This document shows, piece by piece, positions 45,501 through 54,023 of a stretch of DNA of 64,000 bases. Numbering within the stretch: position 1 is the stretch's first letter; every line of letters starts with the position of its first letter. The notes below the pieces were generated by a model. The model was not told the DNA's origin, did no database searches, and saw only the letters and a list, made by a program, of their open reading frames with translations. The stretch lies in the NCBI RefSeq assembly GCF_002906855.1, contig NZ_MINI01000028.1, forward strand, positions 1,612,001 to 1,676,000, read 5' to 3'. Source of the DNA: Pseudomonas putida. Lineage in GTDB: Bacteria > Pseudomonadota > Gammaproteobacteria > Pseudomonadales > Pseudomonadaceae. A program made the translations under genes and the position numbers.

Positions 45501-45593
45501 CCTGACACGGCCTCTTCGTGGGACAAGCCCGCCCCTACAGAAACATGAGATATCTGTAGGAGCGGGCTTGTCCCGCGAAGAGGCCGTGTCAGG
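45501..45593. repeat. Inverted pair of REP elements
   Basis: Two 40-base arms, 45501-45540 and 45554-45593, are inverted copies with 38 of 40 positions matching, separated by 13 bases. Each carries the P. putida REP core (GCGGGACAAGCCCGC with a CTCCTACAG-type tail). It lies between convergent genes and could end both transcripts. Such pairs are preferred targets of REP-associated transposases and some insertion sequences. Confidence 0.9.
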
Positions 45594-46481
45594 AGAACGC
45601 TGTCAGCAAATCCTCTACAAATGCCGCCTGCGCCTCCCCAGGCACCTGTACCCGATGCCGGGCCAAGGTGAAGGGCACCACGAAATCCAGCCCCGGATCC
45701 AGCGCCCGCAACTCCCCCTGTGCCTCCCAACTCGCCGCACAGTGATACGGCAGATAGCCAATATGCCGCCCTGACAGAATGAACGTCAGCACGCTCTCGA
45801 TCTGCTCCGCCACCGCCATGCTACGTCGGCTTTGGAACGGCTCGCCGCCCTTGAGGAAGCGATAGGGATGCCGGACCTGATCCGCCTCCAGCAACTGCTC
45901 ATGGGTCACCTCGGCCGCATCGAACAGCGCATGCCCCTTGCCGCAGTACAACCGCTGGCGCTCCTCGAACAAAGGCTGGTAGTCAAACGCCGCCTGGTTG
46001 CCGGAAAGTAGCTGATGGCGAAGTCCAGCCGTTGCTCCAGCAGCAGCCGCTCCAGCTCCGCCGGTGGTGCGCTGATCAGCTCCAGCTGCACCGCTTCCTC
46101 GCGGCCACGAAAGCGTGAAATGGCCGACGCCAGGCGCAGGCTCACGGCAGCATCCTGGTTCTCAGCCATGCCCACCCGCACCGTCCCCAGCAGTCTCCCG
46201 GCCACGCCGTTGGCCTGTTGGCGGAACAACTCGATGTTCAGCAACAGGCCTCGGGCCGCCTCCAGCAGCAACTCACCCTTGTCGGTCAGGCGAAAGCCGC
46301 CGTTGCCGCGGCTGCACAGGCGGTAGCCGAGGCGCGTTTCCAGCTGCGCCATGCGCTGGCTGATGGTGGGTTGGCTCAGGCCCAGTACACCTTGGGCGGC
46401 ACTGAAGCCGCCGGCCTCTACTACAGTGACGAACAGCCGCAGCAGGTGCAGGTCGGGGTCGTGCAGTTGTCCGAGCATCAC
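45589..46481 (-). pseudogene. LysR-family regulator interrupted by a frameshift
   Basis: The first part, from 46481, is a normal LysR N-terminus (LHLLRLFVTVVEAGGFSAAQ, LGLSQPTISQRMAQLE) and runs to DFAISYFP near 46005. There the frame goes into ATRRRLTTSLCSRSA, unlike LysR. The expected continuation GNQAAFDYQPLFEERQRLYC lies in another frame and stays open to 45589, giving a full length of about 297 residues if one base is restored in the CC/GG run at 46001-46004. Either a pseudogene or a sequencing error. It is divergent from the polyamine-binding protein gene, so it was probably that operon's regulator. Confidence 0.8.
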
Positions 46482-46580
46482 ATTGCTCCCGATGAATGTC
46501 AGCTTTGCAAACTTGCCATTCTTGCAATGTTACCCGGCTGGCATGCTGGCGGCATCCACCCATTTGCCGAGGTGCCCGTC

Positions 46581-47660
46581 ATGCGTCGATCGCTGTGCCT
46601 GTTGTCCCTGATCCTGGCCCTGCCGCTGCAGGCCGAAGAAAAGGTCGTCAATCTCTACAGCTGGGCCGACTATGTCGCCCCGGAAACCCTCCAGCGCTTC
46701 GAAAAGGAAACCGGCTACAAGGTGCGCTACGACACCTTCGACACCACCGAAGTCCTCGAAACCAAGCTGCTCACCGGCCGCAGCGGCTACGACGTGGTCG
46801 TGCCGTCCGCCACCGTACTGGCCCGGGCACTGAAGGCGAATGCTCTGCAACCGATCGATGCGCAAGGCATGCCCGGCTACTCCAACCTCGACAAGGACCT
46901 GCTGGCCAAGCTGGCCGAGGCTGACCCAGGCAACCGTTACGCGGTGCCCTATACCTGGGGCACCCTGGGCCTTGGTGTGAATGTCGAGGCGGTGCGCCAG
47001 CGCCTGGGCGATGTGCCGCTGGACAGCCTAGACCTGCTGTTCAAACCCGAGTACGCCAGCCGCCTCAAGGAGTGCGGCATCGCCATGCCAGACTCGCCGC
47101 AGGAAGTGATCGGCGTTGCCCTCAACTACCTCGGCAAGGACCCTTACAGCCAGGACAAGGCCGACCTCGCGGCAGCGCAGAACCTGCTGAACCAGCTGCA
47201 ACCGTCGATCAGCTACGTCGCCAATGGCCGACAGATCAGCGACCTGGCCAACGGCAGCGTGTGCCTGGCGCTGACCTACAACGGTGATGCGGCCATGGCC
47301 GCCGATCAGGCGCGCCGCGCCGGCAAGCCGTTCGAGCTGATCTACCGCATCCCCCGTGAAGGCACCCTGGTGTGGCAGGACAACCTGGTCATTCCCAAGG
47401 ACGCCCCGCACCCGGAAGCTGCCCGTACGTTCATCGCGTTCATGTTGAAACCGGAGTCGGTGGCAGCGCTCACCAATACGCTGTTCTTCGCCAATGCCAA
47501 CCAGGCGGCCACACCGTTGGTGGATGACGCCGTGCGCAACGACCCGGACATCTACCCCCCTGCCGAGGTGCGTGAGCGCCTGTATGCCGACCGCAGCATG
47601 GCGCTGTCCGACCTGCGCCAGCGCAACCGGCTGTGGACGGCCTTCCGCAGCCGCCAGTAA
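46581..47660 (+). CDS. Polyamine ABC transporter periplasmic binding protein (PotF/SpuD-like)
   Basis: 359 residues. A signal peptide MRRSLCLLSLILALPLQA is followed by EKVVNLYSWADYVAPETLQR, the typical start of PotD/PotF-type proteins. SGYDVVVPSATVLARAL and VPYTWGTLGLGVN are family motifs of the putrescine/spermidine pocket. No permease or ATPase genes are adjacent, so it must serve a transporter encoded elsewhere or act as a sensor. It is followed after 25 bases by an agmatinase-family gene. Confidence 0.9.
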   Translation: MRRSLCLLSLILALPLQAEEKVVNLYSWADYVAPETLQRFEKETGYKVRYDTFDTTEVLETKLLTGRSGYDVVVPSATVLARALKANALQPIDAQGMPGYSNLDKDLLAKLAEADPGNRYAVPYTWGTLGLGVNVEAVRQRLGDVPLDSLDLLFKPEYASRLKECGIAMPDSPQEVIGVALNYLGKDPYSQDKADLAAAQNLLNQLQPSISYVANGRQISDLANGSVCLALTYNGDAAMAADQARRAGKPFELIYRIPREGTLVWQDNLVIPKDAPHPEAARTFIAFMLKPESVAALTNTLFFANANQAATPLVDDAVRNDPDIYPPAEVRERLYADRSMALSDLRQRNRLWTAFRSRQ

Positions 47661-47685
47661 CCGATAACCATAAAGGAGCCCAACC

Positions 47686-48648
47686 GTGGAACAAGCCCAG
47701 AACAACGACCAGGCCATGACTCGCGACAGCCTGTACGGTACCGCAGCGGAAAGTACCTACGCCGGTATCACCAGTTTCTCCCGTCGCCGCTATAGCCGCG
47801 ATTTGCGCGGGGTGGATGTGGTGGTCAGCGGCGTGCCGTTCGACACCGCCACCAGCAACCGCCCCGGCGCGCGTTTCGGGCCGCGTGCGATCCGTGCCGC
47901 CTCGGTACAGCAGGCCTGGGCACGCCACTGGCCGTGGGCATTCGATCCGTTCGACCACCTGGCAGTGATCGACTATGGCGACTGCGCCTTCGACAGCGGC
48001 ACTCCGCAGTCGGTACCCGACAGCATCGAGGCCCACGCCGAGCACATTCTTGAAGCCGGCTGCGCCATGCTCACACTGGGCGGGGACCATTTCATCAGCT
48101 ACCCGCTGCTCAAGGCCCATGCCCGGCGCCATGGCCCGCTGGCGCTGATCCATTTCGATGCGCACAGCGACACCTGGCCAGACGAAGAGGGCCGTATCGA
48201 CCATGGCACCATGTTCTGGCATGCCGCCCGCGAGGGCCTGGTCGATCCGTCCTGCTCGGTGCAGGTCGGCCTGCGCACCACCAATGACGACAGCCAGGGC
48301 TTCGCCATTCTCGATGCCCGGCAGGTGCACCGCCAGGGCACCGAAGCGATCATCGCCGCGATCCGCCAGCGGGTCGGCGACCGGCCGGTGTACCTGACGT
48401 TCGACATCGACTGCCTCGACCCAGCCTATGCACCCGGCACCGGTACCCCGGTATGTGGCGGCTTGAGCACGGTGCAGGCGCTGGAGATCCTCGGTGGCCT
48501 GCGCGGCATCAACCTGGTGGGCATGGACCTGGTGGAAGTGGCGCCGGCCTATGACCACGCCGATATCACCGCGCTAGCCGGCGCCACCCTGGCCATGGAG
48601 ATGTTGTGCCTGTACGCGGCACGGCACAAGGTCGATGCCGCCCGGTGA
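47686..48648 (+). CDS. speB: Agmatinase-family ureohydrolase
   Basis: 320 residues. The manganese ligands are visible in GGDHFISYP (His), HFDAHSDT (Asp-His-Asp) and TFDIDCLDPAYAPGTGTP (two Asp). The family hydrolyses agmatine to putrescine and urea, or guanidinobutyrate/guanidinopropionate in some pseudomonads; the substrate cannot be fixed from sequence here. The GTG start follows AAGGAG at eight bases. Pairing with a polyamine-binding protein and LysR gene suggests uptake and breakdown of a guanidino or polyamine compound. Confidence 0.92.
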   Translation: MEQAQNNDQAMTRDSLYGTAAESTYAGITSFSRRRYSRDLRGVDVVVSGVPFDTATSNRPGARFGPRAIRAASVQQAWARHWPWAFDPFDHLAVIDYGDCAFDSGTPQSVPDSIEAHAEHILEAGCAMLTLGGDHFISYPLLKAHARRHGPLALIHFDAHSDTWPDEEGRIDHGTMFWHAAREGLVDPSCSVQVGLRTTNDDSQGFAILDARQVHRQGTEAIIAAIRQRVGDRPVYLTFDIDCLDPAYAPGTGTPVCGGLSTVQALEILGGLRGINLVGMDLVEVAPAYDHADITALAGATLAMEMLCLYAARHKVDAAR

Positions 48649-48654
48649 TCAGGC

Positions 48655-48682
48655 GGGCCTGATGCACTGCGCCATCAGGCCC
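48655..48682 (+). terminator. Hairpin downstream of the agmatinase-family gene
   Basis: GGGCCTGATG (48655-48664) and CATCAGGCCC (48673-48682) form a perfect 10-bp stem with an 8-base loop. There is no strong T-run, so it may protect the 3' end rather than terminate alone. Confidence 0.55.
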
Positions 48683-48785
48683 ATACTGAAACATCAGGAA
48701 TCGCATTCACACTTTTGCCGCGAACCCTTCGCGCCTTAGGCTATCCAAGTGCCCAAGGCGCGCTTTTTCGTACAGGAGGTGAAGC

Positions 48786-49103
48786 ATGAAACTCACATTG
48801 CCAACCTTGATCATCGGCTTGACGCTGGGCTTGCCGCTGCAGGCAGCGCCTGCACAGCCCTTGCAGCTCGCCGCCAGTGACAACAACCCCTACAACAGCC
48901 CGATCCAGCGTGCCAACCCCAACAGTCGCCAGGGCAGCATGCCGGCCACTGCGCCTGTTCGCGGCCCGTCCACCCAGCCCATCTACCGCACGCCAAGCCT
49001 GGACAACCGCGGTATCGGCAATGGCGACAACCTGCGCCGCCAGCAGCAGGCGCCCAACCTGGAGCCGACGCGGCCTTCGCGTGATAGCCAGCGTGTGCCC
49101 TGA
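48786..49103 (+). CDS. Small secreted hypothetical protein (105 aa)
   Basis: A signal peptide (MKLTLPTLIIGLTLGLPLQA) is followed by a disordered, Pro/Asn/Gln-rich mature part (NNPYNSPIQRANPNSRQG). An AGGAGGTGA ribosome site, near-perfect to the anti-Shine-Dalgarno, lies five bases upstream, so strong translation is likely. It lies 41 bases upstream of the PQQ-type dehydrogenase. Function is unknown. Confidence 0.78.
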   Translation: MKLTLPTLIIGLTLGLPLQAAPAQPLQLAASDNNPYNSPIQRANPNSRQGSMPATAPVRGPSTQPIYRTPSLDNRGIGNGDNLRRQQQAPNLEPTRPSRDSQRVP

Positions 49104-49144
49104 CCCAATAGCCCATAGCGCGACCCCATAGAAAGGAATCCTGC

Positions 49145-50293
49145 ATGACCCGAACCCACTGGCTGACAACTCTGACCGCCGCTGCACTGTTGCCGCTGCT
49201 GGCCCATGCCGCCCCCGAGCAGCAATTTCCCAGCGAGGAGGGGCAACTCACGGTCAGCACCGTGGCGGATGGCCTGCGCAACCCTTGGGCGCTGGCTTTC
49301 CTGCCGGGTGGCAAGGACATGCTGGTCACCGAGCGCCCCGGCAACCTGCGCGTGGTGAGCGCCGAGGGCAAGGTCGGCCCGCCCATCAGCGGCGTGCCCA
49401 AGGTCTGGGCCGAAGGCCAGGGCGGCCTGCTCGATGTGGTGTTGTCCCCTGGGTTCGCCGAGGATCGCACGGTGTACCTGTCGTACGCCGAGGAGGGCAG
49501 TGATGGCAAGGCCGGCACAGCGGTGGGCCGTGGCCAGCTGTCCGAGGACCGCGCCCGGCTGGAAAACTTCAATGTGATCTTCCGCCAGCAACCCAAGCTT
49601 TCCGAAGGCAATCACTTCGGCTCGCGGCTGGTGTTCGACCGCGACGGTTTCCTGTTCATCGCCCTGGGCGAGAACAACCAGCGCTCAACCGCCCAGGATC
49701 TGGACAAGCTGCAGGGCAAGGTCGTACGAATCTTGCCCGACGGTGTAATACCGAAGGACAACCCCTTCGTTGGCAAGCAGGATGTGCGCCCGGAAATCTG
49801 GTCGTTCGGCCACCGCAACCAACAGGGCGCGGCGCTCAACCCCTGGACTGGCAAGCTCTGGACCCATGAACACGGCCCGCGCGGCGGCGACGAGATCAAC
49901 ATCCCGGAGCCTGGCAAGAACTATGGCTGGCCAATCGCAACCCACGGTATCAACTATTCGCTGATGCCCATCCCCGAGGCCAAGGGCAAGCATGTCGACG
50001 GCATGGTCGACCCGCACCATGTCTGGGAGAAGTCGCCCGGCATCAGCGGCATGGCCTTCTATGACAGCCCGACCTTCAAGGCCTGGGATCACAACCTGTT
50101 CGTTGGCGCGCTGGCGACCCAGGAGCTGATCCGTCTGCAACTCGAAGGCGACAAGATCGTCCATGAAGAGCGCTTGCTGGGTGACTTGAAGGCGCGCATC
50201 CGTGATGTGCGGGTTGGGCCGGATGGCTACCTGTATGTGCTGACCGATGCCAAGGATGGGGAGTTACTGAAGGTGGGGTTGAGCGAGGGCTGA
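49145..50293 (+). CDS. PQQ-dependent aldose sugar dehydrogenase (YliI/Asd-like)
   Basis: 382 residues with a signal peptide (TAAALLPLLAHAAPEQQF) and a six-bladed beta-propeller of the soluble PQQ glucose dehydrogenase type. Family motifs are GLRNPWALAFLPGG, EGQGGLLDVVLSPGF, LSEGNHFGSRLVFDRDG, and THEHGPRGGDEIN with PQQ/Ca-site residues. It oxidises aldose sugars in the periplasm and needs PQQ. It is downstream of the small secreted protein, and a REP-like hairpin follows. Confidence 0.9.
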   Translation: MTRTHWLTTLTAAALLPLLAHAAPEQQFPSEEGQLTVSTVADGLRNPWALAFLPGGKDMLVTERPGNLRVVSAEGKVGPPISGVPKVWAEGQGGLLDVVLSPGFAEDRTVYLSYAEEGSDGKAGTAVGRGQLSEDRARLENFNVIFRQQPKLSEGNHFGSRLVFDRDGFLFIALGENNQRSTAQDLDKLQGKVVRILPDGVIPKDNPFVGKQDVRPEIWSFGHRNQQGAALNPWTGKLWTHEHGPRGGDEINIPEPGKNYGWPIATHGINYSLMPIPEAKGKHVDGMVDPHHVWEKSPGISGMAFYDSPTFKAWDHNLFVGALATQELIRLQLEGDKIVHEERLLGDLKARIRDVRVGPDGYLYVLTDAKDGELLKVGLSEG

Positions 50294-50306
50294 AAAAGCT
50301 TTTTGC

Positions 50307-50336
50307 CTGCACTTGCCCGCGAAAGGGCCAGTGCAG
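50307..50336 (+). terminator. REP-like hairpin after the sugar dehydrogenase gene
   Basis: CTGCACT (50307-50313) pairs with AGTGCAG (50330-50336), and GCCC with GGGC inside, with one mismatch. The sequence is a degenerate relative of the local REP core (CCCGCGAAAGGG). Confidence 0.55.
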
Positions 50337-50369
50337 ACAATGGAGCTCTAACAGGCCAAGCCAGCTACC

Positions 50370-51479
50370 ATGCCCCTCGATCCGCAGTCCCTCTATCATC
50401 AGGCTCTCACTGAACAAGGCTTCGCCCAGGACCCGGCTCAGGCCCAGGCCGTGATGGCCCTGCAAACCTGTTTCGAAGCCCTGGAGCATGGCCATACCCC
50501 TCAGGGCCTGTACCTCTGGGGCCCGGTCGGTCGCGGCAAGACCTGGCTCATGGACCTGTTCCACCGCTGCCTGAACGTCCCGTCCCAGCGCCAGCACTTT
50601 CACCATTTCATGGCCTGGGTCCACCAGCGCCTGTTCCAGCTCAACGGCACTGCCGACCCTTTGAAGGCGCTGGCACGGGAACTGGCCGGGCAGATCCGCG
50701 TGCTGTGCTTCGACGAACTGTTCGTCAGCGACATTGGCGATGCGATCATCCTCGGTCGCCTGTTCCAGGTGCTGTTCGATCACGGCGTCGTGGTGGTCGC
50801 CACCTCCAACCAGCCACCGCAACAGCTGTACCGCGATGGCTTCAATCGCGAGCGTTTTCTGCCGGCCATCAGTGCCATCGAACGGCACATGCAGGTGCTT
50901 GCGGTGGCCGGCGAGCAGGATCATCGCCTGCACCCGGGCGTACAGCGCCAGCGTTACTGGGTGGCCGAAGCGGGGAGCAAGAGCGGGGCGCTTGAAGCCG
51001 TCTTCCAGCAGCTCAGCCCGGATGACCCCGGCAGCAACGCACCCCTGCTCATCGGTACGCGGCAGATCCAGGTGATCCGCAGCAGCACCCAGGCCGTCTG
51101 GTGCCACTTTACCGAGCTCTGCGAACGGCCGTTGGCCGCCATGGAGTTCATGGCCTTGTGCGATCAATTCCCGGCAATCCTGGTCGAGGGTATCCCGGCC
51201 CTGGGCGGTGAACAGCGGGCCGGGCGCATCGCCCGTGGCACCGAAGATGGCGCAGCGCGTGTCGCGGCAGGTGATCGCGAACTGCCTATGTTGTCACCCA
51301 AGGATGACGCCGTGCGCCGCTTCATCGCCCTGGTGGACGAATGCTACGACCGCCGGGTGGCCCTGTACCTGGAGGCGCAGGTTCCGCTCGATGCGCTCTA
51401 CACTCAAGGGTATCTGGCGTTCCCGTACCAACGGACCCTGAGCCGGCTACGGGAGATGCAGCTGCAACGCTTCGCCTGA
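50370..51479 (+). CDS. zapE: ZapE/AFG1-family ATPase
   Basis: 369 residues. Walker A is GPVGRGKT (about 51-58) and Walker B LCFDELFVSDIGDA. HFHHFMAWVHQRL and TSNQPPQQLYRDGFNRERFL are characteristic of the AFG1/ZapE family. ZapE is a cell-division-associated ATPase that affects FtsZ rings under stress. The length fits ZapE. The DinB-like gene follows after 12 bases, so they are probably co-transcribed. Pseudomonads may carry another copy elsewhere. Confidence 0.9.
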   Translation: MPLDPQSLYHQALTEQGFAQDPAQAQAVMALQTCFEALEHGHTPQGLYLWGPVGRGKTWLMDLFHRCLNVPSQRQHFHHFMAWVHQRLFQLNGTADPLKALARELAGQIRVLCFDELFVSDIGDAIILGRLFQVLFDHGVVVVATSNQPPQQLYRDGFNRERFLPAISAIERHMQVLAVAGEQDHRLHPGVQRQRYWVAEAGSKSGALEAVFQQLSPDDPGSNAPLLIGTRQIQVIRSSTQAVWCHFTELCERPLAAMEFMALCDQFPAILVEGIPALGGEQRAGRIARGTEDGAARVAAGDRELPMLSPKDDAVRRFIALVDECYDRRVALYLEAQVPLDALYTQGYLAFPYQRTLSRLREMQLQRFA

Positions 51480-51491
51480 AGGAGCCAAACC

Positions 51492-52073
51492 ATGGAGCCG
51501 CTGTCGCATCATCTGCTGACCCAGGCCTACAACAATGGCTGGGCCAACCACCGCTTGTACAAGGCCTGCCTGCAACTGACCCACGACGAGTTCGTCGCCC
51601 CCCGTTGCAGCTTCTTCCCCTCGATCAAGGCCACCCTCAATCACCTGCTGACGGTGGACTGGTTCTATCTGGACATGCTCGAGTGCGAACAGCGCGGTGA
51701 AGCGCCGAACCCGGATGGCGAGCGCTTCTTCGAGCCGGAGCAACCGTTCGCCACCTGCACCGACCTGCATGCCGAGCAGGCCCAGGCCGACCACCGGCTG
51801 ATCGCCTATTGCAGCCTGTTGCAGGACGACCAACTGGGGCGCTACGTGAGTATCGTGCGGCCCGAACGGATCCAGCGCGAACAGCGACTGCGCTTGCTGG
51901 CGCACCTGTTCGAGCACCAGATCCATCACCGTGGGCAGGTCCATGCGATGCTCAGTGATACGGCGGTAAGGCCGCCGCAACTGGATGAGTTTTTCTGTGA
52001 GGAGGAAGCCGACCTGCGGGCGCTGGACTTTGCCGAACTCGGCTGGAGCGAATCGCAGGTCTGGAAGGGTTAG
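51492..52073 (+). CDS. DinB-family putative metal-dependent protein
   Basis: 193 residues of a DinB/YfiT-type four-helix bundle. The metal-binding histidines are H48-region LNHLLTVDWFY and C-terminal FEHQIHHRGQVHAML. DinB-like proteins include thiol transferases and maleylpyruvate isomerases; many have no known function. The ATG follows AAGGAGCC. The stop overlaps the convergent hydrolase stop by 4 bases. Confidence 0.88.
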   Translation: MEPLSHHLLTQAYNNGWANHRLYKACLQLTHDEFVAPRCSFFPSIKATLNHLLTVDWFYLDMLECEQRGEAPNPDGERFFEPEQPFATCTDLHAEQAQADHRLIAYCSLLQDDQLGRYVSIVRPERIQREQRLRLLAHLFEHQIHHRGQVHAMLSDTAVRPPQLDEFFCEEEADLRALDFAELGWSESQVWKG

Positions 52074-53068
52074 CGGCCGAGCCACTCCACCAGCGTGCGG
52101 TTGAAGCGCCGTGGTTCCTCGATCTGCGGCGCATGCCCCATGCCCTCGAAGGTCACCAGTTTGCCCTGTGGAATCAGCTTGGCCACCTGTGGCCCGAGTT
52201 CCTTGTACTTGCCCAGTTTGGCCTTCACTTCAGGCGGGGCGATGTCGCTGCCGATCGCCGTTGTGTCCTGATCGCCGATCAGCAGCAGGGTCGGCATCTT
52301 CAGGTCCTTGAACTCGTGATACACCGGCTGGGTGAAGATCATGTCGTAGATCAGCGCCGAGTTCCACGCCACCGCCTCATGCCCCGGCCCCTTGTTCAGG
52401 CCTACCAGCATCTGCACCCAACGCTCGTAATCAGGCTTCCAGCGCCCCGCGTAGTAGGTCTTGCGTTCATATTCGCGCACGCCTTCGGCATCGAGCTTGA
52501 GCTCACGGGCATACCACTGGTCCACCGTGCGGTAGGGCACTCCCAGGGCTTTCCAGTCTTCCAGGCCGATCGGGTTGACCATCGCCAGGCGCTCGACCTG
52601 CTGCGGGTACATCAGCGCGTAGCGGGTCGCGAGCATGCCGCCGGTAGAGTGGCCGAGCACGATGGCCTGCTTGACGCCCAGCTGTTCGAGCAGGGCGTGG
52701 GTATTCACCGCCAGTTGCTGGAAGCTGTACTGGTACTGGGCCGGCTTGCTCGAGGTGCAGAAGCCGATCTGGTCCGCGGCAATCACCCGGTAGCCCGCCT
52801 GGCTCAAAGCGTCGATGGTGGTCTCCCAGGTGGCGGCGCAGAAGTTCTTGCCGTGCATCAGCACCACGCTGCGGCCATTGGCCTGGCCCTGGGCCGGCAC
52901 ATCCATGTAGCCCATCTGCAGGTGCTGGCCCTGGGACTGGAAGTCGAAATGCTTGAGTGGGTGAGGGTAGGTGAAGCCTTCGAGCTGTTTGCCGTAGGTG
53001 GGCGACTCGGCAGCGATGGCGGGGGGGCCGACGAGGCAGGCCAGGGCCAGGGCGGTTGCGCGCAGCAT
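52070..53068 (-). CDS. Secreted alpha/beta hydrolase
   Basis: 332 residues. A signal peptide MLRATALALACLVGPPAIAA is followed by a canonical alpha/beta hydrolase. VVLMHGKNFCAATW holds the oxyanion loop. The nucleophile serine is in LGHSTGGMLATRYAL, the acid in LIGDQDTTA, and the histidine in EGMGHAPQIEEPR. It resembles periplasmic esterases or epoxide-hydrolase-like proteins; the substrate is unknown. Confidence 0.88.
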   Translation of the reverse strand: MLRATALALACLVGPPAIAAESPTYGKQLEGFTYPHPLKHFDFQSQGQHLQMGYMDVPAQGQANGRSVVLMHGKNFCAATWETTIDALSQAGYRVIAADQIGFCTSSKPAQYQYSFQQLAVNTHALLEQLGVKQAIVLGHSTGGMLATRYALMYPQQVERLAMVNPIGLEDWKALGVPYRTVDQWYARELKLDAEGVREYERKTYYAGRWKPDYERWVQMLVGLNKGPGHEAVAWNSALIYDMIFTQPVYHEFKDLKMPTLLLIGDQDTTAIGSDIAPPEVKAKLGKYKELGPQVAKLIPQGKLVTFEGMGHAPQIEEPRRFNRTLVEWLGR

Positions 53069-53143
53069 GGGGGCACTCCGTGTAGGACCATGTAGGAATT
53101 GGCGACTGTAGCAGTCAGTGGACCACCTTAAACGCTAAAGGTG

Positions 53144-53581
53144 TTACCAAGCATGAAACCAGCCCAGGGTAATCATCGCTACGACGATATAGCGCCCGCC
53201 CTTGGCCAGGGTCACCAGCAGCAGAAAGCGCCAGAACGGTTCCCGCATGATGCCGGCAATCAGGGTCAGTGGATCGCCGATCACCGGCATCCAGCTCAGC
53301 AGGAGCGACCATTGCCCCCACCGCTGGTAGCGCTGTTGCGCGCGTTCCAGCTGGCTGGCGCTGAAGGGGAACCAGCGCTTGTCGCGCAGGTGCTCGATGG
53401 CCCGGCCGAGCAGCCAGTTGACCACCGACCCGAGCACATTGCCCAGGGTGGCCACCAGCAGCAAGGTCAGCCAGGCTTCGGGCTCGCGCAGCAGCAGGCC
53501 GACTAGCACCGCTTCCGATTGCAGCGGCAGCAGGGTGGCGGCACCGAAAGCGCTGAAAAACAGCGCCCAGAGGCTCAACAT
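53144..53581 (-). CDS. YqaA-type DedA/SNARE-associated membrane protein
   Basis: 145 residues with about four hydrophobic segments: LWALFFSAFGAATLLPLQSE, LLVGLLLREPEAWLTLLLVA-type sequence with G-N-x-L-G-S (TLGNVLGSVVNW), and WMPVIGDPLTLIAGIMREPF. This is the small YqaA branch of the DedA family. Its start overlaps the DUF411 stop by one base (TGATG), placing it in the copper operon, but a direct copper role is not established. Confidence 0.85.
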   Translation of the reverse strand: MLSLWALFFSAFGAATLLPLQSEAVLVGLLLREPEAWLTLLLVATLGNVLGSVVNWLLGRAIEHLRDKRWFPFSASQLERAQQRYQRWGQWSLLLSWMPVIGDPLTLIAGIMREPFWRFLLLVTLAKGGRYIVVAMITLGWFHAW

Positions 53582-54009
53582 CAGTAGCTGGCGATCACGG
53601 TGTCCTGGCCATCCTGGGTCACGCCGACGACCTGATAGGCATCCTTGTGCTCACCCATTTCCATGCCGGGCGACCCCATGGGCATGCCCGGGACGGCCAG
53701 GCCCTTGAGGTCGCTGCGCTTGGCTAGCAATCGCACCTGTTCGGCAGGCACATGGCCTTCGACGAACTTGCCGTCGATCATCCCGGTGTGGCACGACGCC
53801 AGGCGCGGCGCCACGCCCAGGCGCTGCTTAACGGCGCTCATGTTCGGCTCGACGTGGTCGTTGACGCTGAAACCGTTGTCGCGCAGGTGGCTGATCCAGG
53901 CCTTGCAGCAGCCACAGTTGGGGTCGCGATAGACATCGATGGTTTCGCCAGCCTGAGCCAGGCCGGTAATGGCCAGCAGGCCGAAGGTGATCAGGTGTTT
54001 ACGCAGCAT
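53581..54009 (-). CDS. DUF411 periplasmic metal-binding protein
   Basis: 142 residues. A signal peptide ends at AQA. DPNCGCCKAWISHLRDNGF contains the CxCC metal motif of DUF411, and RLASCHTGMIDGKFVEGHVP is a second conserved metal-site region. The tail is Met/His-rich (GMPMGSPGMEMGEHKD). These proteins are typical of copper and silver resistance loci. It lies 14 bases downstream of copB. Confidence 0.9.
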   Translation of the reverse strand: MLRKHLITFGLLAITGLAQAGETIDVYRDPNCGCCKAWISHLRDNGFSVNDHVEPNMSAVKQRLGVAPRLASCHTGMIDGKFVEGHVPAEQVRLLAKRSDLKGLAVPGMPMGSPGMEMGEHKDAYQVVGVTQDGQDTVIASY

Positions 54010-54023
54010 GGTCGAACAACTCC

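Noticed and set aside
46504..46527. Repeated TTGCAA motifs upstream of the polyamine-binding gene
   Set aside because: They could be LysR half-sites, but the motif is short and AT-biased and the regulator gene is itself frameshifted, so it is not listed as a site.
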